The notes: a model not told the origin generated them from the sequence alone. A DNA stretch of 64,000 nt from Druceiella hillmani (GCA_039881145.1 JAYKKI010000016.1:8209001-8273000), one strand, 5' to 3'. Positions 52,596 to 64,000 are shown, counted from the stretch's first letter. Numbers and translations: made by a program.

Positions 52596-53256
52596 AGATA
52601 ATACCGTATTTTTCAAGATTCACTTCAGTTTTCAAATACATGATATAACTGTGATATAAATGCCTGTTTATGCCATTATGTATATAAATATTTGTTATTT
52701 ATCTAGGTATATGAAATATACAATATTTGTAATTAGTTGAAATCAATTTGGTTCAATTTCGTAAATAATTAGGAGGATAAGATCTCCTAAACCCAACGTT
52801 CTTCTATCTTGTATAGTTTAAACAAAAATAATGTGTTCAGTACATAGACGGACTCTATTATTCGTCTACTTTTACACTAAAGTATGATATTTGTGATAGA
52901 CTGAATACCTTGAGATACATCGAATTACAAGAATAAATAATCTCCAATAATTTCATAAAACTAAAAACCATTCCGCGAAAATTTTCTTGATTAATCTAAT
53001 AAATTTTCGAGATTAAAAAAACTAGCAACTTTATATATGTTAGAATAAATAAGACAATACATGGATGATGAAATTTTTTAATTCATTTTCTTTATGTGAT
53101 TTATCAAATCGCATTGAAAGTTAAATAATTTTTTTCTGCCCATCTGTCTTTTCACTTCATTATTCTAATACGTCTGAAAACTGTAGGGAATAAAAATAGA
53201 CTAATTTTGAAAAATAATTTTTTGCTATATTTACGTATTATAACAAAATATAGCTA
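52596..53256. other. AT-rich stretch, no gene seen
   Basis: No supportable feature. Confidence 0.45.
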
Positions 53257-53333
53257 CTAAACTTTTATTTTTTAGTAAACTTTTTCACTCTATTTAGCTT
53301 AAACTATTATTTTTTAGTAAACTTTTTCACTCT
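53257..53333. repeat. ~43-bp tandem duplication
   Basis: ATTTTTTAGTAAACTTTTTC+ACTCT occurs twice, with a shared TTAAAC-like flank. A weaker third partial copy (TTAAACTTAAATTTTTTAG) follows. Confidence 0.9.
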
Positions 53334-53679
53334 TTACCTTAAACTTAAATTTTTTAGACATTACACTCGCAAATTTTATTAATAAATTATTTTTCTTTCC
53401 AAATTTACAATTTTTCAACATGAATAAATGAAAATCTTTAAAATAAATGCCGTATTATATATTACATAAGGAAGGTCCTTGACAAAGTATGATATGTGCC
53501 TCATCTCCTTTAGGTACGTCGTTCAAAAACAGACTGGTTTCAACAAAATTGTTTCGTGTCATAACCAATATATATATCGCATGCTCTGACGAAGTTCACG
53601 ACTGACGCCATATCCGGGTGAAATTTGATTAATCATATATGCACTTATATCACTCAGAGAGCAAGCGGCACTTGATTTG

Positions 53680-53744
53680 CCCGATCCTCCAAAATTAAAG
53701 TGGATTTTCATTTCGAATTTCCACTTCAATTTTGGAGGATCGGG
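53680..53744. repeat. 25-bp hairpin, one mismatch, 15-nt loop
   Basis: CCCGATCCTCCAAAATTAAA+GTGGA (53680-53704) pairs with 53720-53744, with one T-to-C difference. The stem is unusually GC-rich at its base (CCCGATCCTCC). It is not a known terminal repeat to me. Confidence 0.9.
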
Positions 53745-53963
53745 GCCAAATATACAGGTACATCAATCAGAAGTGGAATATAGTTTATAAGATCGTATTT
53801 TATTAAATATAAAAAAAATTAATTATTTGAAGAATATGAATTTTTAACATAATGTGAGTTATACTTGTTACAATATTAACTGCAACAGAATTTTAATTAC
53901 AAAGCCTTTATATTTAAAGCGACAAATATATTCATAATATTATTATTAACTTTTTTATGTATA
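53745..53963. other. AT-rich stretch, no gene seen
   Basis: Short spacer between the hairpin and the LINE tail. Confidence 0.5.
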
Positions 53964-54012
53964 GTACATATGGCGGACTTATTGCTACATGAGCAATCTC
54001 TTTCAGTCAACC
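53964..54012 (-). repeat. LINE 3' UTR fragment (same family as 33,245-33,293)
   Basis: On the plus strand ACATATGGCGGACTTATTGC and TACATGAGCAATCTCTTTCA match 33245-33293 at about 85%. On the minus strand this is the GAAAGAGATTGCTCATGTAG…AATAAGTCCGCC segment of the LINE 3' UTR. It is cut off directly by the mariner terminus at 54018, suggesting the mariner landed in a LINE. Confidence 0.75.
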
Positions 54013-54017
54013 ATAAA

Positions 54018-54715
54018 TTGGGTGGGCTAATAAGTAATGAGTGGTCATTATTGTCATATTTTTTTATATTTTCAATTTAAAATTAAGTCGTCTATGTAAT
54101 AATTACTATCAGTTTGTATTACATGTTTCAACGCACTGGCATGGAGTGGATAGCATCTGCGTAAAATTCAAGTGGCTTGGAATTAAACAATTCTCCCAAG
54201 AAATGTCGTAGGTTGTCTTCATCATCAAAGTTTTTTTACGCAAGACGTTGCTGAGCGATGTAAACAAACAATAATAATCAGTAGGTCCAAGGTCTGGGAA
54301 ATATGGCGGGTGGGGAATCTTTGATCCAGAACTTTAAGGGGAGTCTGTTTGTTTATATGAGGACCGGTTACGACTAGGTCGATCCGGGCTAAGTTAAGTG
54401 TAGTACCCACATACCGTATTTGAAGATTTTTCCCAAGCGGTGTAAATGATTCTTTATAGTTCCTTGGGAGGACCTGAGTAGTACGCGTAGCTTCGGCAGC
54501 AGAGTGACCAGATTGGTAGAGTAGATAATGTCTCACATGCGTCTTAATGTCGTCCCTATTTTATGCCTATTAACAGTGCAGCGTCTCAGTTACTACTAAA
54601 TAAAGGAGAACGTACCATGCCCTTTATATATTTTCTATCATGGAAGCTTCTAGACCGTTCTCATTTTTTCTAGATAATTTTTGAAAAAACGCTCATTACT
54701 TTCTAGCCAACCCAA
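54018..54715 (-). mobile_element. Internally deleted mariner element, 698 bp
   Basis: The left end (54018-54044) starts TTGGGTGGGCTAATAAGTAA. The right end, read on the minus strand from 54715, starts TTGGGTTGGCTAGAAAGTAA. The first 26 bp match at about 22 positions. Full-length mariners are about 1.3 kb, so roughly half is missing. The expected TA target duplication is not evident (AA and CA flank the ends) and has presumably mutated. Confidence 0.88.
54110..54580 (-). pseudogene. mariner transposase with internal deletions
   Basis: Relic of the D,D34D transposase. The N-terminal helix-turn-helix is visible as VRHYLLYQSGHSAAEATR (about 54,480-54,540), followed after a deletion by SQGTIKNHLHRLGKIFKYG (about 54,410-54,470), equivalent to the second helix-turn-helix and its 'lGKv-KlG-WVPHeL' boundary. 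After a second deletion come INKQTPLKVLD and, with a frame change, PHPPYFPDLGPTDYY-like residues (54,260-54,330), equivalent to the HPPYSPDLAPSDYHLF block with the third catalytic Asp, then KLDDEDNLRHFLG. YIDD near 54,095 resembles the usual Y-I-x-D end. The catalytic core with the first two Asp residues is missing, so it cannot be active. Confidence 0.87.
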
Positions 54716-55659
54716 CACAATAATATCTATTTCGTTCCATATATAGGATCGTTTTGTTCATCTGACAAATGTTATTATTTTATGTTGTTGCATTGTATGA
54801 TTTCCACTTAGCTGAAATTGATGTCCAATCAAAGATAAATTTACTCCTGAATAAAATAATTTAGGAGGATTTTTTAAAAAAATTGTCTTCCCTTGGCCTA
54901 GATTGCCTACCAATGCACTACACAGCCGATGTTCGATCGAAGGTTGGGTATGACATTAAGTATGTTTGAAACAAGCAGTTAAGGTAAATAGGTCACTATG
55001 TCAAAGATCGTCTTATTAATTCGAGTGTGAGTTTAACACGCAATGTTTCCGACATTAATCATTCTGGCTTATTTTTATTGAGCAATAACAATTATACCTG
55101 ATATGTTTATCATGCAACGCGATTGGATTATATAAAGATTTAATAATTAACTAAAAACAATTAACCAAGTAGGTGTTGGATACGAATATTAACTTAGGGT
55201 CACATTGCCATCTGTCTGTAGATAATTTTCTCCCTCGCCTTAGGGAGCGCCACACGCGCATCATATGTTATTTATTTAATTGCACATAAACTGACCAAAT
55301 TAAGAAATCAAATTGACAGAGTTTTCTTCATGTTAGCTTACTACGATGTTTCTATAAAGTTTATTGTTCGTAATAACGTAGTTATCTATATATGTTTAAG
55401 CTACAAATGAAAAATCACTGAAATAACTTTACATTGAAGTACTGTCTAAATTTCTATCTAAATTTAATCCAACATTAATTTCTAGAAATTTGTAATAATA
55501 ATTTACTACGAAGTTTATTTGAAGCTTACTACGAGAAGTATAACTTGCATTTTGAGTTTTCTTATAGGAGTTAAACAAACCATTTTCTGTTATACTGATT
55601 ACTAAATGCCGCTACTGTGTTTTTTCTCAGATTTTTACGTGCATAACTGATGATTGGAG
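54716..55659. other. AT-rich stretch, no gene seen
   Basis: No supportable feature. Confidence 0.45.
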
Positions 55660-56042
55660 AAACGAAATATACTCTATGACATTTGGAAGATTCATATCTG
55701 GCGCTGAAGGCACCATATCAAAAATGTATATAACATTTTCTACTGCATTATAAGAGACCTTGTCTACTGAACTTCACTCGATGGTGTCCTTGAAATAAAT
55801 TCGGCCAAGTTTGATATAACGGGAAACCTTTAAAAAAAAGCAGAATTTCTTCATTTTCACGTATTGTCTTAATTGATACACTTAATCTTGTAAAATCTTA
55901 TAAAACTGCTTCATTTATAACCTAAATTGAAAGAGTTATGATGTTTGGCAATATGGATGAACGGACAGACTAAAAGACAGACGTGGCAAAACTATAAAGA
56001 TTCTATTTTTGTCACTGACTGTGGAATCCTTATGAGTCACTA
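55660..56042 (+). repeat. Lepidoptera-type repeat, 3' portion
   Basis: ACGGACAGACTAAAAGACAG, then GCAAAACTATAAAGATTCTA, TTTTTGTCACTGACTG and TGGAATCCTTATGAG, matches the 3' end of the GTTCCGT family (ACGGACAG…AACTATAAGGGTTCCGTTTTT…GGAACCCTAAAAA), including the self-complementary GATTCT…GGAATCC pair. The upstream boundary is a guess. Confidence 0.5.
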
Positions 56043-57770
56043 CCATATTACTCAAAAACGGTTTAACCTAGATAAGCCATAAAGCATATTAATCCGCATA
56101 TATATGCATAGTTAAAGCTCAAAAATATTTCTATAAAAATCTCACTAGGTACTAATTAGTAGTAACAATTTTATTTTTGATTTCATCTGTTGTGTGTGGT
56201 ACCGTATCAAAAATCGATTATTAGTATCTTCAATTTATATTGAATTTTTAAAATGTAATAAGATTGTTTTTTTTTAAATTTTGAGGTGTGTAATCAGAGA
56301 TATCCTATTTTTAGGGATATGATATGTTAGAAAAAATATATGCTCTCTAATATTTATTGGCAAAATTAAAAATTATGTAATATTTAAAATATTCAAGAGA
56401 TTTCACGCCTGTGAAAGAAATGCTATGTAACATGTTGCTAAAATAACATTATAATCCTTGTAAATAATTTAATGAAACATTGCGTATTTTTAAATATTTT
56501 AATTTTTATATGTACCTGTATGGGATCTTCGGTGTGTGAATTTTATTCAAAGGAATATTCTTTTATTTTAAATTTGATATTTAATATGGAGCTTACAAAG
56601 ATAATATTCCTTAAAAATATTCCTTAGTTGTATTATAACTATATCAATAAAGTTTTTAATCCAGCGCCATTGGGCTTATACAATGGAATCCAATTATATT
56701 GAATAGATTTGGAATTTTATTTCCGTTTGGTTTTTCGATTGCCGCTACGATTTTTTCTCTTTATGTTATTTCATATAAATGGAGGAAAATATCTGCTTAA
56801 AAGTTTAAATTTTGCTTTTGCTTCTAGAAACTTATTTAAACTTTTACTGTAGTGTTTGAAGGGACAGCACAAGTCATTGAAAAGCTATTAGAATTTTAAT
56901 TATAAAATGTTAAGGTTCAGAAAAGGCGAATGGAAACGTCGATTGGCAGATGTTTACTAATTCTGACAGCAGTTTCGTTTCGTATCAGTTTTCAAAAATA
57001 TTTTTGAAGCAATTTCATTTGTTCTTTTACGTTTATTTTTATGCAAAGCCATAAAATAGGTTTAATTTGAATATAATTATTTTCGTGTATGAAATTGAAG
57101 GTTTGTCCATAATATAAAATCATGTTTGTTTATTGAGGTTATAGGCAACAGATGTTTTTGGTATTTGACAACAACTTCAATTTATTATAAATTTCTAATT
57201 CGATTATAAATTTCTAACTTTTTATTTTTTATGTCGACATAAGCATTTCATACAAATGTCAACTTTTTTCGACATCAAAAATATACTTACTGTTTGTCAA
57301 TTTATTTCGACTCAAGGAACCAACGTCGTCAAAGTGTAAAATAAATATTTTGTTTTTACCTTCATAACTTTTAATTAACCAAAACGTTGGAAAAGCGCAC
57401 ATTGCAATTTACTACTCAGGTATTTATAAATATTGAGAAAAAAATATTATTGAATTTTATGTCTTCCATTTTGCAGTGCGTAATATAGTTGCAGTGCCTA
57501 ATGTATTTTGCACTGCTAAAAATAACTGTATCTTTCTAATTTCGTTGGTATCTACACTCAATGCTGCTTTAGAGCATATAAAAGAGTGTACTTACTAATA
57601 TAGTTATTTTGAGTACATTTATAAAACTTATTTTAAATAAATTTTTTTCGCAAATTTATTTCAAAAGGAAATGAAAAGGAATAACTTATAACAACAATTA
57701 TTTTCTTATACTTTTGTTAACTTTATACTGTTGGTTAATCAATTATTTGTTTACTACAACACTAAAATAT
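56043..57770. other. AT-rich stretch, no gene seen
   Basis: No supportable feature. Confidence 0.45.
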
Positions 57771-57772
57771 GT

Positions 57773-57800
57773 CACAATTAAATGAAACTCCGTGATGTCT
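57773..57800 (+). repeat. Solo copy of the hammerhead unit's terminal repeat
   Basis: CACAATTAAATGAAACTCCG+TGATGT matches 40810-40835 with one substitution (TCCG for TACG). No hammerhead core or opposite terminal repeat follows within about 200 bp. Confidence 0.75.
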
Positions 57801-58490
57801 TAAAGATATTATTGAAATTATCTACAAATAATACTTTTTTCCTTCGATTTCTGAAATTACTAAAATAAATATTCCGCAACAATACAGCGTTATTAGTAAT
57901 TTACTTAGTGTTGCCGTAATATTATAGCGATGATCCTAAAGTTTACAGTTTTTTAGTAGTCACCATATTTCCACACCCTTGATTGATTAGGGCGTTTTGT
58001 GTCTTCTGTGTTTGTTAGCCTATGTGTTTGATAAAAAGGTAAATTAATGCTTATCACTGCCGCGCAAGTAGTATTGGAAATATTTTAATTTTTCCAAAAC
58101 CCAAACTCTTGGAGATTATAAACGACTGAACAAAGATTAATAAAACAAGTAGGTACAAAATATTTAGAACACAACTATATTGAAAAACTTTTTTTATAAA
58201 TATCATTAAACGATATACATATTGAAATTTGCGTATCTGTTCAATGAAACATTAATTTAGTTCGCGACAAAATTGTGTTCATCACAGAGAGATGAAAAAA
58301 AGAAAAGAAAGGAAGACTCGAATTAAAATATGACATAACACACATAACACATATTATTGCCAAGCTTGGCTCTGGCATTATTTAACCGATTATACTTATA
58401 TAGTTATTAACCGTAAATAATTATCAGGTATTAAAGTCTTAGGCCTCGTCATTTCTAGGGTCACGCAGATTTATATTTAGTAATAATTTG
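57801..58490. other. AT-rich stretch, no gene seen
   Basis: No supportable feature. Confidence 0.45.
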
Positions 58491-58546
58491 AAAAGATCAA
58501 CCCAGAGTAGTAATTTATGAAAATTACTACTCTGGGTTGATCTTTT
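58491..58546. repeat. Perfect 26-bp hairpin, ATGA loop
   Basis: AAAAGATCAACCCAGAGTAG+TAATTT (58491-58516), loop ATGA, then an exact reverse complement (58521-58546). This is the longest perfect stem in the window; like the hairpins at 1022 and 23238 it has a 4-nt loop. Confidence 0.95.
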
Positions 58547-61500
58547 GGGTGCTACAACTACAAACTGAGTCTGATTGTTATTATATATATATATTTTTTG
58601 TAGTTAAGTGTAGTTGAGTAATAACACTTTTGAATTAATTAAAACATTTTACGACAACTAACACGGTACTTTCATGAAAAAACATTCAAAAATTTACTTT
58701 GTGGGAACTCGTAATTTTCGTCATCCAAATTTCACTGTTTGTGCAAAAAAATGAATTACCCAGAACTGGAAAATCATTTTAAAAATTGGCACATGTATTA
58801 CAAAAATTATAGTAATATAAATCTTACTGCCATTAACTATGAAAAAAGATATTCACACAGAATTCATTCATTACATGGTAATTACCCTATATTTGAATTT
58901 TCATGTAAACGTATTTTTCTTTAATACATATTTTATGGCAATATGTATGTGCAGATTGATACGTAAATATTTAATTACTAGTGGTTGGGCACGCATTTGA
59001 TCGGTTTATACTTTTTAAATTTATTTTACAAATCGTAAATTTTATTAATATTAAATTATACTTGTCTCGATATTTGTAACGTAAATTTTTCACTTTTCGC
59101 AAATTAAATATTAATCCAGATGAAAAATTTTAATATTTACTTCGGCGTGTAGATGTCTCTGAAAAAAAATCTATTCTTACCACTTCTACGAGTGTAGGTA
59201 TTTTGTGAATATTATTAACTTAGTTAAATCCTCGCTGGCTTTCATAAAATTGTTGCCCAAAATACATTTTGCGATTATATTTCAAAATTGTAGTTAATAT
59301 TTTCACTATTCTAAAGTAAGAATTTTGTGAATTTAATTATTTATATAACCAAAACTATGTGTTCAAGATTTTCCAAAAAATATTTTCAAATTCATACGGA
59401 ACCGAGCTGGTTAAAATAAAATGTATTACATATTATCACTTTGTTTATGCATTAAACAATAAAGAAAAACATTTCGTAATTTCTATTTTTAATATCGTTA
59501 TCAACTAAACAAAATTCCTTTCCAACTATGTAATCAGAAAAAATACAAACTTATCAAAGCAGCGCTATGTATTTGTAACTTAATTTTACTGGTTAAAACT
59601 TCATGTAACGAAATAAATACTGCCATCAGAAAACCGCAGTTTCTTCCAGAGCTTAATACTGAAAACTTTATGAAAAACTATAAATCAAATTAAAGTTATA
59701 AAATTAAATTCATGTGCAAAATAATCCTTGTTAACTACCGAAGACCGCACAATATATTTTAACTTAATGCCCTGATAACTCGGAATAGCTCCAAGTATGT
59801 AAATTACAACGACGACCCAAACTATACGCTATTGTTCGCGGTTATGTATATCAATTAATGAAATATTTAGGTCAATATTTGGGTCAATATAAGGAAGACT
59901 TACAACACTTTATTGTTAGTTTTCATTTGTATGCAAACACATTGTGATGGCCACAAGGTTCGTAGTAAATGAGGGTGTAATGAAAAGGGGATTTCAATCG
60001 TGACGTCGTTATTTACATGTAACTTGTGGTAATATTCTTCTGTATGCCGGTTTATATAGAATAATATGAAATATTGTTAGAAATAGTATGTTATATATAA
60101 ACGCATCATTTACAGCTTTTGTAGGACTTAGCAGAAAGTGACGAAATAATCTAAGCAATATGTTTCGTACAATCGTTGTAGAAATGTTACGATTAGAAAT
60201 TAGAAAACGAATATAAATATAATTTTAGTATGTAAATCGTTTAAGGATATAATATAATATTATATAAAATCAATTTATGAAATTAGTAAACGTACATAAT
60301 TTTTTAGAATCAGTATATACTCGGAATTTTAAAAAAATAATACGATATTGTATATAAAATACTGCACGTCGATAAAATATAAGAAGTAGCAATCAGCAGG
60401 TGTTCGCCTCGCTTCATTCATATATTTCCTGTGTTGATTTAATGGAGAAAAGAATCAAATGAGAGGGTATACGCCCGTAGTTCTCTTATAGAAAGTATCT
60501 TAATTATTGTAAGCGAACAAACATCACATCTAGTGACTTTTTGTCAGTTGAGTGAGGTAAAATATTTCTCCTTTAACAAATATATGCATTTTTATAAGAA
60601 AATAAATTATTCCAACATACAGTGAACAATTACAGCGGAAAGTCGTGTTAACTTAAAAATAATTTCACTTGTCATAAATGAGTTCACCTTTATTTAATTT
60701 TTGTAATACATATTATTCGCTAATAATCAATCGCATACATGATATAGTTTAATCTTCTGTATTGAATACTTATGTATTATAAATGATTTATTACATTAAT
60801 TTCCAGATAGTAATTTTATCGGTATATGCAATATATTGTGACATATTTTGCAAACCGTACAATTTTCTCATCTCATTATTTTGTGAACAAAGTTTATAAA
60901 AAAATTCCGGTAACAAGTTACATCGCTAAATGAAAAGGAATGTATGCAGACATGGAGAATCATTTTTTATAAAATTTTTGGCAAGTTTTTATGTAAAATA
61001 AAATATTCTATGAAAAATCGTGATAACTTTAGCAAAGCGTACACAAATTTCTTACCTCTCACCTACGTAAACATTTCGAGTTGAGAAAGAGCGCGACCAC
61101 TTTGTTATGTGATCCTGTAGATAATATTTGTTTATATTGAGTACGTCTTCTATTTATTTTTACGATTTTCTGTGATAATAAAAAAAAATGGAATAAAAAC
61201 CAAAAAAAACAGACAATAATTCAAACAGAACAAATTTGTATACCTCGCCTCTTCGTATGTTTTAATGGCGAGTTATATTTTCTTATAAAGTGTGTTTGAT
61301 ACCCTCTCTTTACCTATTCTTACCTCTATGATTTTCAGTAAATTTTTCAACAATTTTAATCTTCGAGTTAACCAAACGTTTTGGAATAATGTTCACATAA
61401 ATCAGGATTTTTAATGCTTTCTTATATGTTCGTATTTATTTAACTAAACTAAAATGTATTTTTACTGCTTTTTCGTTTACTGGCGATTAATTTTCCTTAT

Positions 61501-62290
61501 AGGTATTTATTAGGATAAATCTTATTTAAATAATTTCAAATATAAATTAAACTTCTCCTGTACTCAGATAAATTTTTATTTTCAAGTTTTATGAGGTTTA
61601 TTCAGTCTGTTATATTCAATCATTAACAATAAGCTAGGAAATTTAGCCTCAAAAAAGAAACATTTTTTTTTGCAATATTTTTGTTTTAAATTCATTCATT
61701 ATTGGTTATTTAAAGACTAATTACTTTTTTTGTTTTATATTAGTATGGTCGAGATTTGCGACAACTTCTCCTCAGATCCTCCTTATAATTAAACAACACA
61801 TATTTTCGAGTGCGTCATAGTTCACTCTTACTTGTTGTGTGAGTGAATTAATTTGTGTTTGCAGTGCGACACAAATCAACTCAGATATAATGCGGTTTCA
61901 CTGAGTTAGGTGAACAACAATAACTTCAAACGATGGCATTGGATAAGTGCTTGTATTTGTTATTCAATTATTTGAAACTCGATTATGAAACGTTTCATTC
62001 TATATTTTGGAAATTTGTAACATTTCTTTTTTGGTCGGATTTATAAAATTTTCTTATCGATGCATTTATCTCGGTACACTCTATTTTTATTTTAATCCTC
62101 ATCGATTTCATTCGATAAATGTCGAAGAGTTATCGTAAAATTGTTATTCGTAAAATTCTTCTTACAGATTAGCATAGTTTTGAAATTATCGCCTTTCGAA
62201 TTTGGATTTGTGTATCAAATACTCACAGAGAGAGTCCTTTGGTTTTTATTTCGTTCAATTTACAAAATGAGATTTTATTAGAAATAGTTT
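58547..62290. other. Long stretch without a supportable gene
   Basis: About 3.7 kb of AT-rich sequence. A (TA)7 lies at about 58,581-58,595. No domain, tRNA or long repeat was recognised. 61,830-61,920 has GT/AG-like words, but nothing more. Confidence 0.4.
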
Positions 62291-62475
62291 TCTGTAATCA
62301 CATGACCACACGACGAGCAGCAATGAACCCTTGCGCTCTCGAATACACTACAATGGTTTATCTCGCTCTTAATTCTTTGACTGTTCAAGTCGCATCAGTT
62401 TCAAGAAAGTGCATCTGCCCTTTAACACCCGCATCATACTTGTCACAAGGCGTCGTCGCGTCAAAACATACGTGT
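62291..62475. other. GC-richer block, possible exon or regulatory DNA
   Basis: About 48% G+C against about 28% around it. An 83-codon plus frame (62239-62490) passes through it, containing HMTTRRAAMNPCALEY and SRKCICPLTPASY, but without family resemblance. CG dinucleotides are frequent (ACACGACGAGC, GGCGTCGTCGCGTC). It could be a 5' UTR, an exon, a promoter or a diverged repeat. Confidence 0.35.
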
Positions 62476-63512
62476 GACGTTTGCTTGTAAACAATTATTT
62501 CCAATAAAATACCAGGGTTTTATTTGAAATTTTTTTCGCTGCGACTCTACAACTAATGCTCTTACTTTATAGGGGGCCAACTCCACCTATAGATTTATGA
62601 CTGGATCGAGTATAGGCAGCATATACGAAAGATATACTAAAACCACTTCAATTTTACTAAATGCAGTTAATTTCTAAATTCCTGATTTTCTTACCTTGTA
62701 TACTTTATTGTCGTCTATTATTTAAATAAAATTCAAAATATCGTTTTCTTGTACATATCGTATTTTCATTATTGTATCAACTGCTGCAATTATTGGTTCG
62801 ATGTTTAAGTTTTTTTTCCATTGTGTGTGCAAAACGTGAAATTAATGAATGACTGTGAGATTCACTCAAAATATTTCTGGTAAAATTCTAGAAAAAAATT
62901 TTATTCCAATTAATAAGGGGTATAAATTACATATGTATAACAGTTTATACATTATGATCACTGTGGAATTTTAATTTTCTTTAAGATTTATGTATAAATT
63001 ATGTTCGTTTTTTTAATTTTATAAATTTAAAATTCCCGGATCAATCGATTTATACCACGGTTTATATACAACGGGGATTTTACGATATATGTTTTATGGG
63101 CGTCACATTTAAGCACGTTTAATTCATATTTTATTCTTCTTATAATTTTATAAGTTTGACCAATTTGGTGAATGCAACAGATAGAGGCATAGAAAATTAT
63201 TTCATTTGAATGATTGTATAGTGTACTTGGATCATTTGTTTCGATCAATTTTCCTATTGGAAGAAACCAGTACATAATGCCCAAAATCTTTATATGCTTT
63301 GTACTTTTCTAAACCTATTTTTATTTTCTCTTATGTAAATATCCAAAGTAAAATGAAAATTATGTTTAGAAAAGTGAAATGCATGTAATATCAATCAAAG
63401 ATACATCACTAAATTAAAACTATTTAAATACCTTGCCGTTTATAAGGATATTTTGATGCGACTGTAGGGATTCGTAAATAATTCAGTGAATAGTTTTGGC
63501 CATATTTTGCAG
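62476..63512. other. AT-rich stretch, no gene seen
   Basis: An 85-codon minus frame (63027-63284) has no recognisable domain and is not called. Confidence 0.4.
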
Positions 63513-63690
63513 ACATGGAGTTTAAGGGTGCCTTCACCATTAAAGAAGGATGATACGGTAAGTAACTGACAGTGTTAGGGCGGGTGGCAGCAGCTGTACG
63601 CAGGCGGTCGCGACACTGCGACGCTTACAAATGGTTCAGTTATTACAAGGACGCTGCTGTAGAAGTTCCGACGTAAGGTAAAATGATTAA
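63513..63690 (+). other. GC-rich island with exon-like splice signals
   Basis: CATATTTTGCAG|ACATGG…GATACG|GTAAGTAACT frames a 45-nt segment (63513-63557) that is open in one phase as 15 codons (TWSLRVPSPLKKDDT). A ~110-bp block of about 60% G+C follows (GGGCGGGTGGCAGCAGCTGT, GGCGGTCGCGACACTGCGAC), with a further ACGTAAG|GTAAAA donor-like site at about 63,678. It may be a small coding exon, a 5' UTR exon with its promoter, or chance. No protein family is recognised. Confidence 0.35.
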
Positions 63691-64000
63691 CTCCTAGCAG
63701 AAAATAGTAATACTCCGCCTCAATATCCGATGCCTGCTGGGAAAATCATACATTTAGAAAATTATTAAACTGAAGCATTTATTTATTGATATATTATAAA
63801 GAAGAATAAAAAAAATTGTTAGAAAAACAACGTGTATTAAATACTGCGGAAGTTATCTTATACGGATATAAAATCACGTACATAAAAATATTACGTAATA
63901 TGTAACGTTATAACAAGATGAATGATCAATATCTAGAATGATAATCAAAACAGTCTCACTATTTTAGCCTTTTCTTATTTAAAATTGGTTTATCACAATA
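63691..64000. other. AT-rich end of window, no gene seen
   Basis: No supportable feature. Confidence 0.5.

Noticed and set aside
61850..61915. Small exon between TTTGCAG and GTGAAC
   Set aside because: The donor is weak, all frames are short, and such words are frequent by chance.

Overview
This window is eukaryotic nuclear DNA, very A+T-rich (roughly 70-75% by eye), with no bacterial-style gene packing, no long open reading frame (the longest is about 114 codons) and no intact host gene that I can support. It carries many (TA)n microsatellites, decayed DNA transposons (piggyBac, Harbinger, mariner), decayed non-LTR retrotransposons and spliceosomal-type junctions, so an arthropod is the natural reading. 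Several repeat fragments match, from memory and without any search, families abundant in moths and butterflies: the 'GTTCCGTACCTCAAAA...GGAACCCTTATAGG' family, the 'GGGAAAGGACATAGGCTAC' family, and tails ending in 'GACGAAGCCG-GGGCAA' or TAAATAAATAAA. I therefore favour Lepidoptera (or a close relative) with moderate confidence. The window is probably an intergenic, intronic or heterochromatic repeat graveyard.

Layout. 1-8,800: mostly unique AT-rich sequence, a perfect 25-bp hairpin (1,022-1,075), a smaller one (2,059-2,093) and three (TA)n tracts. 8,812-10,649 (minus): a piggyBac-type transposase pseudogene with two introns, a recognisable catalytic tail and a complete C-terminal cysteine-rich domain. 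10,650-21,000: largely featureless apart from a GC-rich hairpin block (12,853-12,980) and short tandem repeats. 21,990-26,225: duplicated segments (a 175-bp direct repeat, a diverged ~120-bp tandem series, a ~100-bp duplication) and a perfect 22-bp hairpin abutting a (TA)n tract. 31,300-33,870: a Jockey-like LINE fragment (plus) and the 3' end of a second LINE (minus), beside a Lepidoptera-type repeat.

39,911-42,925: a two-gene Harbinger element, with a Myb/SANT-like gene (plus, four exons) facing a transposase pseudogene (minus). Inside the Myb-like gene sits a ~150-bp inverted-repeat unit carrying a hammerhead-ribozyme-like core, the most interesting object here. 44,935-45,515, 52,011-52,595 and 55,660-56,042 hold Lepidoptera-type repeats. 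48,840-50,669 is a diverged satellite of ~163-bp units apparently made from one of those families. 54,018-54,715 is an internally deleted mariner with both terminal inverted repeats, next to a LINE tail. The last 2 kb contain two GC-rich patches that could be regulatory or exonic.

No genes here work together as a living pathway; the relationships are those of nested and neighbouring mobile-element fossils. Coordinates were read by eye, so boundaries are good to a few bases for hairpins, splice sites and stops, and to tens of bases for decayed repeats.
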